Assembly (NCBI GenBank): GCA_019429445.1
Contig: JAHYIW010000009.1
Span: 41,337 to 105,336 of the forward strand
DNA: 64,000 nucleotides
DNA from: Desulfuromonadaceae bacterium
GTDB taxonomy: Bacteria; Desulfobacterota; Desulfuromonadia; Desulfuromonadales; JAHYIW01
Direction: 5' to 3'
Shown: piece after piece, positions 37,752-46,834 of the stretch
How positions within the stretch are numbered: position 1 is the first letter of the stretch
How the letters are laid out: every line of letters starts with the position of its first letter
Translations under genes and position numbers: made by a program
The notes under the pieces: generated by a model
Told to the model about the DNA's origin: nothing
Seen by the model: only the letters and a program-made list of their open reading frames with translations
Databases searched by the model: none

Positions 37752-38930
37752 ATGCAGGATGTTTTTTTAATTGAATCGCTCAGAACCCCCTTCGCTAGCT
37801 TCGGCGGGAAACTCGCCGGCGTCGCTGCGCCAGAATTGGCGGCGGCAGTGATCAACGGTCTATTGAAACAACCCGCACTTACGCCCGAGACGATTGACGA
37901 GGTGATCATCGGTCAAGTTTTGCAAGCCGGCTCCGGCCAGGCGCCAGCGCGACAGGCATTGCGTTTTGCCGGCTTGCCCGATACGACCCCTGCGATGACC
38001 ATTAACAAGGTTTGCGGCAGCGGCTTAAAGGCGATGATGCTGGCGGCCGATGCGATTCGGCTCGGCCGGGCTCAGTTGGTGATTGCCGGGGGGATGGAAA
38101 ACATGTCTCTTTCTCCCTATGCTCTACCTGCCGCCCGTTATGGCATGCGCATGGGGAACAGTGAAGCGGTCGATCTATTGTTGCACGATGCCCTGCGTGA
38201 TCCATATACCGGTCGGCACATGGGGGAGGTGACAGAAGCGTTGATCGCCGAATACGGCCTTGATCGCGCGACGCAGGACGCTTATGCAATTCGCTCGTAT
38301 CAACGTGCGCAGCAGGCCGTGACAAACGGACTTTTCAATGCTGAAATTGTGCCGGTGGTCATAACTTCCCGAAGTGTCGAGAAAACAATTGACGCTGACG
38401 AGGAACCCTTTCGGGTGAAGTTTGATAAAATCAGTTCCCTGCAGCCGGTTTTTGCCAGAGAGGGGACGATTACCGCCGCCAACGCTTCGACCATTAGTGA
38501 CGGTGCAGCACTCGGTCTACTCGCCGATGCGGAGGCGGTCGCACGATATAATCTGACGCCAAAGGCGCGCTTGCTGGCATACACGAGCCACAGCATCCAT
38601 CCTGATCGTTTCGCCGCAGCTCCGATTGGGGCAATTGAAAAGGTCTGCGCCCTGGCGGGGGTGGCGGTTGGTTCTGTCGACCTGTTTGAAATCAATGAGG
38701 CGTTTGCCGCGGTCCCGCTGATGGCGATCAAAAAACTCGACCTCGACCCTGACAAGGTCAATGTCAATGGCGGCGCGGTGGCGCTCGGACATCCGGTCGG
38801 TGCCAGTGGTGGCCGCCTGGTCGCAACCGTTGTGAATGAAATGCAGCGGCGGCAGGTTCGCTACGGATTGGCGACACTCTGTATCGGTGGTGGTGAAGCG
38901 GTCGCCGCGCTGTTTGAAAAGGTGAACTGA
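37752..38930 (+). CDS. acetyl-CoA C-acetyltransferase (thiolase)
   Basis: 392 residues. Active-site cysteine in NKVCGSGLKAM, histidine in GGAVALGHPVGASGG, second cysteine in TLCIGGGEAVAAL. It is the first gene of a short-chain acyl-CoA operon and overlaps the next gene by one base. It probably acts on acetoacetyl-CoA or short 3-ketoacyl-CoA, complementing the thiolase at 25618. Confidence 0.93.
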   Translation: MQDVFLIESLRTPFASFGGKLAGVAAPELAAAVINGLLKQPALTPETIDEVIIGQVLQAGSGQAPARQALRFAGLPDTTPAMTINKVCGSGLKAMMLAADAIRLGRAQLVIAGGMENMSLSPYALPAARYGMRMGNSEAVDLLLHDALRDPYTGRHMGEVTEALIAEYGLDRATQDAYAIRSYQRAQQAVTNGLFNAEIVPVVITSRSVEKTIDADEEPFRVKFDKISSLQPVFAREGTITAANASTISDGAALGLLADAEAVARYNLTPKARLLAYTSHSIHPDRFAAAPIGAIEKVCALAGVAVGSVDLFEINEAFAAVPLMAIKKLDLDPDKVNVNGGAVALGHPVGASGGRLVATVVNEMQRRQVRYGLATLCIGGGEAVAALFEKVN

Positions 38931-39775
38931 TGTTGAAGATAGGGATTGTCGGGGCAGGGAAGATGGGATGCGGAATTGCTCAGGTTTCCTCGCTGGCAGA
39001 ATATAATGTCTTGCTGTTCGATGTCAGCGAGACGCAATTAAAGAATGGTCTGGCGAAAATCCGTAAAAATCTACACCGCCAGGTGGTGAAAAATGTTATG
39101 ACAGATGCAGCATTGGAAGCGGCGGTCGGTCGTATTGAGACAACGATCGATCTGCACGATTTCTCCGACTGCGACGTCATTATCGAAGCGGTTCCGGAGA
39201 TTGAAGATCTCAAACTGGAACTGTTCCGACAACTCGATGCCATCGCCGCACCAGAGACGATTCTGGCGAGTAATACCTCCTCTATTTCGATTACCAGACT
39301 GGCGGCGGTTACCAGGCGTCCCGCTCAGGTGATCGGTATGCATTTTATGAATCCGGTGCCGAGGATGCAGGTTGTCGAAGTGATCCGTAGCTTAACGACT
39401 TCGGACAGGGTCTTTGCGGCGACTGTCGAACTCGCAAAATCATTGGGAAAAGAGGTGGCGGTAGCTCAGGATTATCCGGGCTTCATCGTCAATCGGATCC
39501 TGATTCCGATGCTCAATGAGGCAATGTTTGCCCTGTTCGAAGGGGTCGGCTCGGTGGAGGATATTGACACGGCGCTGACGCTCGGTGCCGGTCAGCCGAT
39601 GGGACCACTGACTCTGGCGGATTTCATCGGTCTGGATACGGTGCTGGCAATCATGAATGTGCTGCAGGGCGGGTATGGCGATCCGAAATACCGCCCCTGC
39701 CCGCTACTGATCACAATGGTTGCAGCCGGTCGTCTGGGCCAAAAGAGCGGCCAGGGATTCTACTCTTACAATTGA
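38930..39775 (+). CDS. 3-hydroxybutyryl-CoA dehydrogenase-type enzyme
   Basis: 281 residues, the usual single-domain length. NAD-binding motif GIVGAGKMGCGIAQV, substrate region HFMNPVPRMQVVEVI and C-terminal GRLGQKSGQGFYSYN are typical. It oxidises 3-hydroxyacyl-CoA with NAD+. It lies between thiolase and crotonase in the operon. Confidence 0.94.
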   Translation: MLKIGIVGAGKMGCGIAQVSSLAEYNVLLFDVSETQLKNGLAKIRKNLHRQVVKNVMTDAALEAAVGRIETTIDLHDFSDCDVIIEAVPEIEDLKLELFRQLDAIAAPETILASNTSSISITRLAAVTRRPAQVIGMHFMNPVPRMQVVEVIRSLTTSDRVFAATVELAKSLGKEVAVAQDYPGFIVNRILIPMLNEAMFALFEGVGSVEDIDTALTLGAGQPMGPLTLADFIGLDTVLAIMNVLQGGYGDPKYRPCPLLITMVAAGRLGQKSGQGFYSYN

Positions 39776-39783
39776 GGTGAGCG

Positions 39784-40566
39784 ATGCATTTGAAAAATCT
39801 CAACTGGACCAAGAAAGAGGGCGTGGCGCTATTACTGATCGACAGAGCGCCGCAGCTCAATGCACTTAATCGCGACACTCTCGCCGAACTGGAAAGCGCT
39901 CTGTGCGCTTTGGCACAGGACGACGCTGTCCGGGTTATCGTGTTGAGCGGTGCCGGAGATAAAGCCTTTGTTGCCGGGGCTGACATCAAGGAGATGGCAG
40001 GACTCGATCCTCTCGCTGCGGCGGCCTTTGCCCGTCAGGGGCAAAAAATTCTGGCACAAATTGCCGGGTTGTCGAAACCGGTGATTGCCGCGGTTAACGG
40101 CTATGCCCTCGGCGGCGGCTTCGAACTGGCACTCGCCTGCGATTTCATCTATGCGGCGGAGGGGTCGAAATTCGGTTTTCCTGAAACGACCCTCGGTATC
40201 ATGCCCGGCTTCGGTGGAACGCAGAAGCTCTCCCGCCTGGTCGGAGCGAATATCGCCCGTGAACTGATTTTCACAGGAAAGATGATTGATGCCGAACGCG
40301 CGGCTACGCTCGGAATCGTCAACCGGGTCGTGCCAGCGGTCGATCTGCTCGAAGCGACGCTGCAAACCGCAAACACCATCGTCGCTAACGGCGGAGTCGG
40401 TGTTGCCATGGCCAAGGAGGCGATCAGCAAAGGGCTCGATATGCCATTAGCTGAAGCTCTCGCTTTTGAGGGGAATCTGTTTGCGTTGCTGTTTTCTACC
40501 GAGGATCAAAAAGAGGGTATGCGGGCTTTCATTGGAAAACGACCGACCGTTTTCCTTCATAAATAG
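39784..40566 (+). CDS. enoyl-CoA hydratase (crotonase)
   Basis: 260 residues. Oxyanion-hole motifs KAFVAGADIKEM and YALGGGFELALACDF are present. Both catalytic glutamates are seen, in GGGFELAL and FPETTLGIMPGFGG, so this is a true hydratase, unlike the protein at 31763. It hydrates trans-2-enoyl-CoA. A GAGGTGA ribosome-binding site precedes it. Confidence 0.93.
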   Translation: MHLKNLNWTKKEGVALLLIDRAPQLNALNRDTLAELESALCALAQDDAVRVIVLSGAGDKAFVAGADIKEMAGLDPLAAAAFARQGQKILAQIAGLSKPVIAAVNGYALGGGFELALACDFIYAAEGSKFGFPETTLGIMPGFGGTQKLSRLVGANIARELIFTGKMIDAERAATLGIVNRVVPAVDLLEATLQTANTIVANGGVGVAMAKEAISKGLDMPLAEALAFEGNLFALLFSTEDQKEGMRAFIGKRPTVFLHK

Positions 40567-40580
40567 TGAGGTGAATGATT

Positions 40581-41726
40581 ATGAACTTTCAATTGACCGA
40601 AGAGCAAAAATTGATTCGCGACACCGTCCGCGCCTTCGCAGAAAACGAACTCGCCGAGGGGAGCAAGGAGCGCGACGAACAGGAACGGTTCGATCGTGTG
40701 CTGATGTTCGACAAACTGGGTGAGCTCGGTCTGACCGGAATTATAGTCCCGGAAGAGTTTGGCGGTGCCGGAGCCGATTATCTCAGTTATGCGATTGCTG
40801 TTGAAGAGCTATCGCGGGTCTGTGCGTCAACCGGCGTAACCCTGTCAGCACACCTGTCGCTCGGTGCCAATCCGATTTACCTCTTCGGCAGCGAAAAGCA
40901 GAAGCAAAATTATTTGACCCCACTGGCCGAAGGGTCGAAAATGGGGGCCTTCGGTCTGACTGAGCCCTCCGCAGGTTCTGATGCCGGCGGCACCCGGACC
41001 TTTGCTCTGCGCGACGGCGATGAATGGGTGCTCAACGGTACGAAAATTTTCACCACCAACGGCGGCGAGGCCGAAATCTACATCATTTTTGCCCGTACCG
41101 ACAAGCATGCTGAAAAACATCATGGCATCAGCGCCTTCATCGTCGAAAAGGAGACCCCTGGCTTCGCTTTCGGCAAGAAGGAAGAGAAGATGGGGATTCG
41201 CGCATCGTTGACCCGCGAGCTGGTATTTGAAAATTGTCGGATTCCGATCAACAATCTGCTTGGCCCTGAGGGTTCAGGGTTCAAAATCGCCATGAAGACC
41301 CTCGACGGCGGCCGCATCGGCATCGCTTCACAGGCGCTCGGCATCGCTCAAGGGGCCTTCGACGCAGCCGTTTCCTACGCCAAAGAGCGCAAGCAGTTCG
41401 ACCAGCCGATTGCCGGTTTTCAAGCGGTGCAGTTCATGCTCGCCGATATGGCGACCCAGATTGAGGCCGCGCGGCTGCTGGTTTACCAGGCCGCCTATCG
41501 TGCCAGCGCCGGACTGTCGTATTCTAAAGACGCGGCGATGGCCAAATTGTTCGCGTCGGAGACGGCGATGCAGGTGACGACTAAGGCGGTGCAGGTGTTC
41601 GGCGGCTACGGTTACACCCGGGATTATCCGGTCGAACGGATGATGCGTGACGCCAAGATTACCGAACTGTACGAGGGGACCAGCGAAATCCAGCGAGTTG
41701 TCATCGGCTCCATGATTTGTCGATAA
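40581..41726 (+). CDS. short-chain acyl-CoA dehydrogenase
   Basis: About 381 residues, normal for butyryl-CoA dehydrogenase-like enzymes. FAD and substrate signatures [30 protein letters not shown] and the catalytic glutamate in [11 protein letters not shown] are present. It feeds electrons to the EtfAB encoded downstream. ATG 40581 gives the usual start MNFQLTEEQ with AGGTGA correctly placed; ATG 40575 is two codons upstream. Confidence 0.92.
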   Translation: MNFQLTEEQKLIRDTVRAFAENELAEGSKERDEQERFDRVLMFDKLGELGLTGIIVPEEFGGAGADYLSYAIAVEELSRVCASTGVTLSAHLSLGANPIYLFGSEKQKQNYLTPLAEGSKMGAFGLTEPSAGSDAGGTRTFALRDGDEWVLNGTKIFTTNGGEAEIYIIFARTDKHAEKHHGISAFIVEKETPGFAFGKKEEKMGIRASLTRELVFENCRIPINNLLGPEGSGFKIAMKTLDGGRIGIASQALGIAQGAFDAAVSYAKERKQFDQPIAGFQAVQFMLADMATQIEAARLLVYQAAYRASAGLSYSKDAAMAKLFASETAMQVTTKAVQVFGGYGYTRDYPVERMMRDAKITELYEGTSEIQRVVIGSMICR

Positions 41727-41754
41727 CAAAAATGTTTTAGTCAGCGGAGGCAAG

Positions 41755-43743
41755 ATGGAATTTACGCGTGAAATCTACTGGAATGTCGGCAGCTCGGCCG
41801 GGGTCTTGATCCCGATGTATCTGCTGACGTTTTTCGCCTTCGTAATATTAGGATACGGATTCTGGCAGCGTATCAAGGTTTATCGTCAAGGACAGGAGCT
41901 GAACCGGACCGACCAGCTTGATCGGCGCATTATCGATACAGTGCGCTCGATCCTGCTGCAGAGTAAACTGCTGCGGGTTGCAGGGCCGGGATGGACTCAT
42001 GCGCTCTTCTTCTGGGGATTTCTGCTCCTCTTTATCGGCACCTGCCTGATTGTGGTACAGGCCGATTTTACCGACCCTCTGTTCGATATCAAATTTCTCA
42101 CCGGCACATTTTATAAACTTTTTTCGATCACCCTTGATATCGCCGGTCTGGTCGCGATTGTCATGCTGGCTGGCCTGTTTGTCCGCCGTTATATCGTCCG
42201 TCCTGAAGGTCTGGCGAATACAAAAGACGATCTGCTCATGCACGGTCTGCTGTTCACAATCCTGATCACCGGCTTCGTCATCGAAGGGGCACGCATGGCG
42301 GTGACCGAACTCGGCACCCCCCTGGCGATCTGGTCGCCGGTCGGGCTGGTTTTCGCCAAAGCTATGGCGCCTATCGACCCGGAAGCGTTGCGTTCCTTGC
42401 ACAAGGCGACCTGGTGGCTGCATCTGTTTCTGGTCATCGGCTTTATTATTTCGATCCCGTTTTCAAAATTTCGTCATATCTTCACCACCAGCGCTAACTA
42501 TCTGTTTGTCGACCGTGGGCCGAAAGGGAATATGGTCACCCTCGACCTGGAGGATGAAGCGGCTGAATCGTTTGGCACTGCACATCTGACCGATCTGAGC
42601 TGGAAAGATATTTTTGATGCGGACGCCTGTACCGTTTGCAAGCGGTGTCAGGATCGTTGTCCGGCGTATGCAACGGACAAACCGCTATCACCGATGAAAG
42701 TGGTCAATCAAATTGGTGAGGTCGCTTTTACTTCTCCCGAGGCGAATTTGATCGAGACCGTCTCCACCGACGTTCTTTGGGCCTGTACCACCTGCCGCGC
42801 CTGTCAGGAGATCTGTCCGGCGAGTATCGAACATGTCAACAAGATCCTCGATATGCGGCGCAATCTGGTACTGATGGAAGGGGAATTCCCCGGTGAAGAG
42901 GTGATGACGGCGGTGAATCAGGTCGAAGTCAACGGCAACCCTCTCGGCATCGGTTACGCGACGCGCGGCGACTGGGCTGCAGGTCTCGACGTCAAGCTGT
43001 TGTCCGAAGATCCGGATGTCGACATCCTCTACTTCGTCGGCTGTTATGCCTCGTTTGACAAACGGAATCAGGCGATCGCCAAGGCGTTTATCAGGCTCTG
43101 TACGGCGGCCGGAGTGAAGGTCGGTATTCTTGGAAAAGAGGAAAAATGTTGCGGCGAACCGGTCCGCAAAATGGGGAATGAATATCTCTATCAGTCTGTT
43201 GCTGCAGAAAACATCGCGCTGATCAAACAGTATGAAGTCAAACAGATTGTCACCACCTGTCCGCACTGCTTCAACACCTTGGCCAAGGATTATCGCGATC
43301 TTGATTTCGATACTCCGGTGGAACATTACACCGTCTTTCTCGAAAAACTGCTGGGGGAGGGCCGTTTGAAGTTCACCCCTGACAATCCGTTAAACTGCAC
43401 CTATCACGATTCCTGTTATCTTGGTCGTTACAACGACATTTACGAAGCACCGCGCGCGCTACTTGCGGCGGCCGGAATCAAGCTCAATGAGATGACTAAA
43501 AATCGGGCGGAGAGTTTCTGTTGCGGCGCCGGTGGCGGCCGGATTATGGCAGAGGAGAAGCTCGGCAGCCGGATCAGCGAAACCCGGGTGAAGATGGCGG
43601 CGGAGACAGACGCGTCAACGCTGGTCTCCAACTGTCCGTTTTGTCTGACCATGTTCGAGGACGGGGTCAAAGGGGCGGAACTCGAGGGTCAACTGACGCC
43701 GAAGGATATCGCCGAGATTCTGGTCGAGCGGTTGGATGTATAA
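41755..43743 (+). CDS. membrane Fe-S oxidoreductase, probable Etf:quinone oxidoreductase
   Basis: 662 residues. The N-terminal part (about 1-250) has several TM helices and resembles the NarI-type haem b membrane subunit. Two 4Fe-4S motifs follow (CTVCKRCQDRCPAY and CTTCRACQEICPAS), then a pair of CCG domains with KCCGEPVRKMG and FCCGAGGGR. This architecture, next to etfBA, is the Etf-linked membrane oxidoreductase of anaerobes. It would take electrons from EtfAB to quinone. A CGGAGG ribosome-binding site precedes it. Confidence 0.88.
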   Translation: MEFTREIYWNVGSSAGVLIPMYLLTFFAFVILGYGFWQRIKVYRQGQELNRTDQLDRRIIDTVRSILLQSKLLRVAGPGWTHALFFWGFLLLFIGTCLIVVQADFTDPLFDIKFLTGTFYKLFSITLDIAGLVAIVMLAGLFVRRYIVRPEGLANTKDDLLMHGLLFTILITGFVIEGARMAVTELGTPLAIWSPVGLVFAKAMAPIDPEALRSLHKATWWLHLFLVIGFIISIPFSKFRHIFTTSANYLFVDRGPKGNMVTLDLEDEAAESFGTAHLTDLSWKDIFDADACTVCKRCQDRCPAYATDKPLSPMKVVNQIGEVAFTSPEANLIETVSTDVLWACTTCRACQEICPASIEHVNKILDMRRNLVLMEGEFPGEEVMTAVNQVEVNGNPLGIGYATRGDWAAGLDVKLLSEDPDVDILYFVGCYASFDKRNQAIAKAFIRLCTAAGVKVGILGKEEKCCGEPVRKMGNEYLYQSVAAENIALIKQYEVKQIVTTCPHCFNTLAKDYRDLDFDTPVEHYTVFLEKLLGEGRLKFTPDNPLNCTYHDSCYLGRYNDIYEAPRALLAAAGIKLNEMTKNRAESFCCGAGGGRIMAEEKLGSRISETRVKMAAETDASTLVSNCPFCLTMFEDGVKGAELEGQLTPKDIAEILVERLDV

Positions 43744-43760
43744 AAATCGATTCTGTCGGG

Positions 43761-43866
43761 CCTTTTGTAAAAGGTTGTCATCCCAACAATGCCTCTATCA
43801 AAAGATCCTGCATTTTCAACCAGTTAAAGAACTGGATTCCCGATTAAAATCACTTCGGGAATGACG
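43761..43866. repeat. intergenic inverted repeat between the oxidoreductase and etfB
   Basis: CCTTTTGTAAAAGG forms a short hairpin at 43761-43774. GTCATCCC at about 43777 and GGGAATGAC at about 43857 bound a palindromic unit containing ACTGGATTCCCG. It resembles the repeat at 55299-55383. Confidence 0.55.
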
Positions 43867-43929
43867 TAAGAGGACGATTGCAAAAGGCTCTGTTGAATGA
43901 GTTCAACTTAAAATAGCGGGAGGTTAACG

Positions 43930-44703
43930 ATGAAAATTCTGGTCTGTATCAAGCAGGTTCCCGATATGGAATCAAAATTCAAGCTGAATAGCGAAGGAAA
44001 CTGGTACGACAATTCGGATCTCGCCTGGCGGATGAACGAATATGACGAATACGCGGTAGAGCAGGCGGTGCAGCTTAAGACCCAGGTCGACGAGGCCGAC
44101 CTGACGGTTCTCTCGATCGGTCCGGATCGGGTCAAGGAGATGATGAAGAAGGCTCTGGCGATGGGGTGTGATCGCGGCGTCCACATCAGCGACGACGACT
44201 CTTTCAAAAAGGATCCCTATGAAATCGCATCGATAATCGCCGCATTTGCCAAAGGCAAGGAGTTCGATCTCATCTTTACCGGGATGCAGTCTCAGGATCG
44301 TGGTTCAGGACAGGTTGGGGTGTTGGTTGCAGAGATGCTAGGAATTCCGAGTATCACGACCATCGTCGACTTTGCCTTTGATGCCGGTCAGATAACCGCC
44401 AAACGTGAACTCGAAGGTGGCATCAAGGCGCTCATCAAGACGACGGCCCCGGCGCTTTTGACTTGTCAGCTCGGTCTTAACACTCCACGCTATCCGACCC
44501 TGCCGAATATCATGAAAGCAAAGAAGAAGGAGCTGCTCTCGATCCCGGTTGCAGAGTTGCATAAGGTTGAAAGTAAGCAGGAGACGGCCAGGATGTACTT
44601 CCCGGAGAAGAGGGGGGGAGGATTGGTCCTTGAAGGTGCGGTGGGGGATCTCGCCGATCAGCTGATTAAAATCCTGAAAGACAAAACTGCCGTGCTGGCG
44701 TAA
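43930..44703 (+). CDS. etfB: electron transfer flavoprotein beta subunit
   Basis: 257 residues, typical. It starts MKILVCIKQVPDME and carries IFTGMQSQDRGSGQVG and the conserved NTPRYPTLPNIMKAKKK loop that docks acyl-CoA dehydrogenases. With EtfA it shuttles electrons to the membrane oxidoreductase. It has a GGGAGG ribosome-binding site and is separated from etfA by 173 bases. Confidence 0.95.
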   Translation: MKILVCIKQVPDMESKFKLNSEGNWYDNSDLAWRMNEYDEYAVEQAVQLKTQVDEADLTVLSIGPDRVKEMMKKALAMGCDRGVHISDDDSFKKDPYEIASIIAAFAKGKEFDLIFTGMQSQDRGSGQVGVLVAEMLGIPSITTIVDFAFDAGQITAKRELEGGIKALIKTTAPALLTCQLGLNTPRYPTLPNIMKAKKKELLSIPVAELHKVESKQETARMYFPEKRGGGLVLEGAVGDLADQLIKILKDKTAVLA

Positions 44704-44876
44704 GAGCCTATCTGGCTTAACAAGGACCTACTGCAAAATCGGCTGATTGGTCCATATTTACGGCAATCTTCGACAGATAGCGCAACTATTCGCTCTTAGA
44801 TTCCCATGAATCTGGCCTCAAACATCCACTTTTTCGTTACGGCCCGTCAAACCAGACAGGCTCTTGGGAGGAAAAA

Positions 44877-45794
44877 ATGAAAACCTTACTCGTTGCAGAA
44901 TATAGAGACGGCAAACTGCTCAACAGCAGTTATGAACTCGTCGCCTTCGCACAGCAACTCGATGCAGAAAGCGCCATGTTCCTGGTCGGTGCACAGAGCA
45001 CCCTCCCGGCCTATAACGGGACGCTCTATCTGGCCGATGCTGGCAAATATGGCGAATATAACCCGGCGGTTCATAAACAACTTCTGCTTGATGTTATTGC
45101 CAAAGAACAACCCGATATGGTGGTCTTTTCCCACAGTTCGTATGGCTGGGATCTGGCGCCGCGTATAGCTTTGGCACTCAATGCCGCCCAGATTTCTGAA
45201 GTTGTCGATATCGTTGATGGGATTCCGGTTGCACCGGCCTGTAACTCCAAGTTAAGACGTGATGTTAAAGCAAAAACAAGTCAGATCATTTTGACTCTTC
45301 AGGGTGGGGCGTTCGGTCTGGAAGGCGCACCGAGCGGCACTCCGACAGTAGTGCCGATCGATACCGGTGCCGCCGCACAGGTAGAGTTCTGCGGTTATGA
45401 AGAAGCCGAAGCAGGGGGAGTCGACCTCTCCAGGGCAGAGGTAATCGTCAGCGCCGGTCGCGGTATCGGCAAACCGGAGAACCTGGCCATCATCGAAGCT
45501 CTGGCCAAAGCTCTCAAAGGGGAGTATGGGGCGAGTCGCCCGGTGGTTGATTCCGAGTGGGCCGATCACAGTCGTCAGGTCGGAACCACCGGACAGACCG
45601 TCTCACCCAAATTATATATAGCCTGCGGTATTTCCGGCGCGATCCAGCATCTGGCCGGGATGAAGAAATCGGAATTCGTGGTGGCGATCAATACCGACAA
45701 AGACGCCCCGATCGGCGAAGTCGCCGATGTGTTGATTGTTGCCGACCTGAAGGAATTTGTGCCAGCGCTCACTGCAAAGATCCAGGCGCTTTAA
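44877..45794 (+). CDS. etfA: electron transfer flavoprotein alpha subunit
   Basis: 305 residues. The FAD-binding C-terminal domain shows VSAGRGIGKPENL, SRPVVDSEWADHSRQVG, and YIACGISGAIQHLAGM followed by AINTDKDAPI, all classical EtfA motifs. It lacks extra ferredoxin domains, so ordinary rather than bifurcating Etf is more likely. GGGAGG precedes the ATG. Confidence 0.95.
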   Translation: MKTLLVAEYRDGKLLNSSYELVAFAQQLDAESAMFLVGAQSTLPAYNGTLYLADAGKYGEYNPAVHKQLLLDVIAKEQPDMVVFSHSSYGWDLAPRIALALNAAQISEVVDIVDGIPVAPACNSKLRRDVKAKTSQIILTLQGGAFGLEGAPSGTPTVVPIDTGAAAQVEFCGYEEAEAGGVDLSRAEVIVSAGRGIGKPENLAIIEALAKALKGEYGASRPVVDSEWADHSRQVGTTGQTVSPKLYIACGISGAIQHLAGMKKSEFVVAINTDKDAPIGEVADVLIVADLKEFVPALTAKIQAL

Positions 45795-45821
45795 AACAAA
45801 CACTCAAAAAGGTCCAATATC

Positions 45822-46127
45822 ATGATTGCAACTATTTTTTCCGGCCTGGAGGGGAGTTATACCCCAGGTGAAATCGAAGCGGAAACCAGCTTCTACTTTT
45901 CGATTGATGAGATCAAAAGAACGGTGGTCCTCACCCCGGAAACCTGCCGGGTTGAAGAGGGGAAAACAATCGATGCGGCCGATTGCGTCTGTAAGACCGA
46001 CACCGATTTTTTCCTGAAAATATGGAACGACGGCTATCGTCCGGGGATGACCGATTTTATGAGCGGCAAGATTAAGTCTAACGATCCGCTGACGCTCAAG
46101 GATTTTCTTGCCGCATTCGGAAAATAG
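45822..46127 (+). CDS. SCP2 sterol-binding domain protein
   Basis: 101 residues of the SCP-2 fold, with DAADCVCKTDTDFFLKIWND and the C-terminal FMSGKIKSNDPLTLKDF typical of this lipid-binding domain. It probably binds acyl-CoA or lipid in the cytoplasm and is the last gene of the etf unit. Confidence 0.82.
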   Translation: MIATIFSGLEGSYTPGEIEAETSFYFSIDEIKRTVVLTPETCRVEEGKTIDAADCVCKTDTDFFLKIWNDGYRPGMTDFMSGKIKSNDPLTLKDFLAAFGK

Positions 46128-46366
46128 GTAGAGAGAGGGTGCCCTCTGCGGCGATTCCAGCAGGCCAGATTTTCAGCAGGAAATGACGGACGTCAATTTC
46201 CTGCGGCAGAAATGCACCAATGATTGTGCCGCGCGCAAATCATTGGTGCCTGACGGCATGATAAAGCTGATGACAGTGTTGATAATATGATAAGATGTTC
46301 ATCCCGAAGAAATTGTATACACTTTACCATCAGCTTGAATCACGCCGCAATTCGGTGAGAATCTGA
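46128..46366. other. leader region of the nuo operon
   Basis: No gene is present. It presumably holds the nuo promoter, but the AT-rich stretch TTGATAATATGATAAGAT near 46272 does not give an unambiguous -35/-10 pair. A half-palindrome TTGTATACA occurs near 46313. Confidence 0.45.
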
Positions 46367-46834
46367 ATGTTTGAAAACCATCCCATCATACCAAAAACAC
46401 TCAATATTCCCGGTTCCGGAGCGCCTTCCCCGGAAGGGGTCTTCACCCTCGCCCTGTATACCCTGATCGCCACTGTGATCATCGGCGTGCTCCTCTTTCT
46501 GGCCTGGTTTCTCGGCCAGAAAACCCGTTCACCGCTCAAAAACAGTTCCTATGAATCGGGCGTCATTCCCACCGGCTCCTCGCGGCTGGTCGATCCGGTC
46601 CCTTTTTATCTGGTCGCAATCTTTTTTATCGTTTTTGATCTGGAAGTCGTTTTCGTCCTCGCCTGGGCGGTCGCCTATGATCTCCTGGGCTGGGCCGGTT
46701 TTGCCCAGATCGGCTGTTTCGTCGTTATCCTCTTTCTCGGGCTGGTCTATCTGTGGCGCGTCGGCGCGCTCGACTGGTCGCCTCCCGCCGCCCGTGCGCG
46801 GCGTTTTTCCGTGACCGGAGGCAACGATCGATGA
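46367..46834 (+). CDS. nuoA: NADH-quinone oxidoreductase subunit A
   Basis: 155 residues with three TM helices. Family signatures are [13 protein letters not shown] and the acidic [16 protein letters not shown]. It is somewhat longer than many NuoA proteins because of N- and C-terminal extensions. It starts the complex I operon, and its stop overlaps the nuoBCD start (ATGA). Confidence 0.93.
   Translation: MFENHPIIPKTLNIPGSGAPSPEGVFTLALYTLIATVIIGVLLFLAWFLGQKTRSPLKNSSYESGVIPTGSSRLVDPVPFYLVAIFFIVFDLEVVFVLAWAVAYDLLGWAGFAQIGCFVVILFLGLVYLWRVGALDWSPPAARARRFSVTGGNDR

Noticed and set aside
44704..44876. Possible small gene between etfB and etfA
   Set aside because: No start with a ribosome-binding site and no coding character; it looks like a decayed intergenic repeat.
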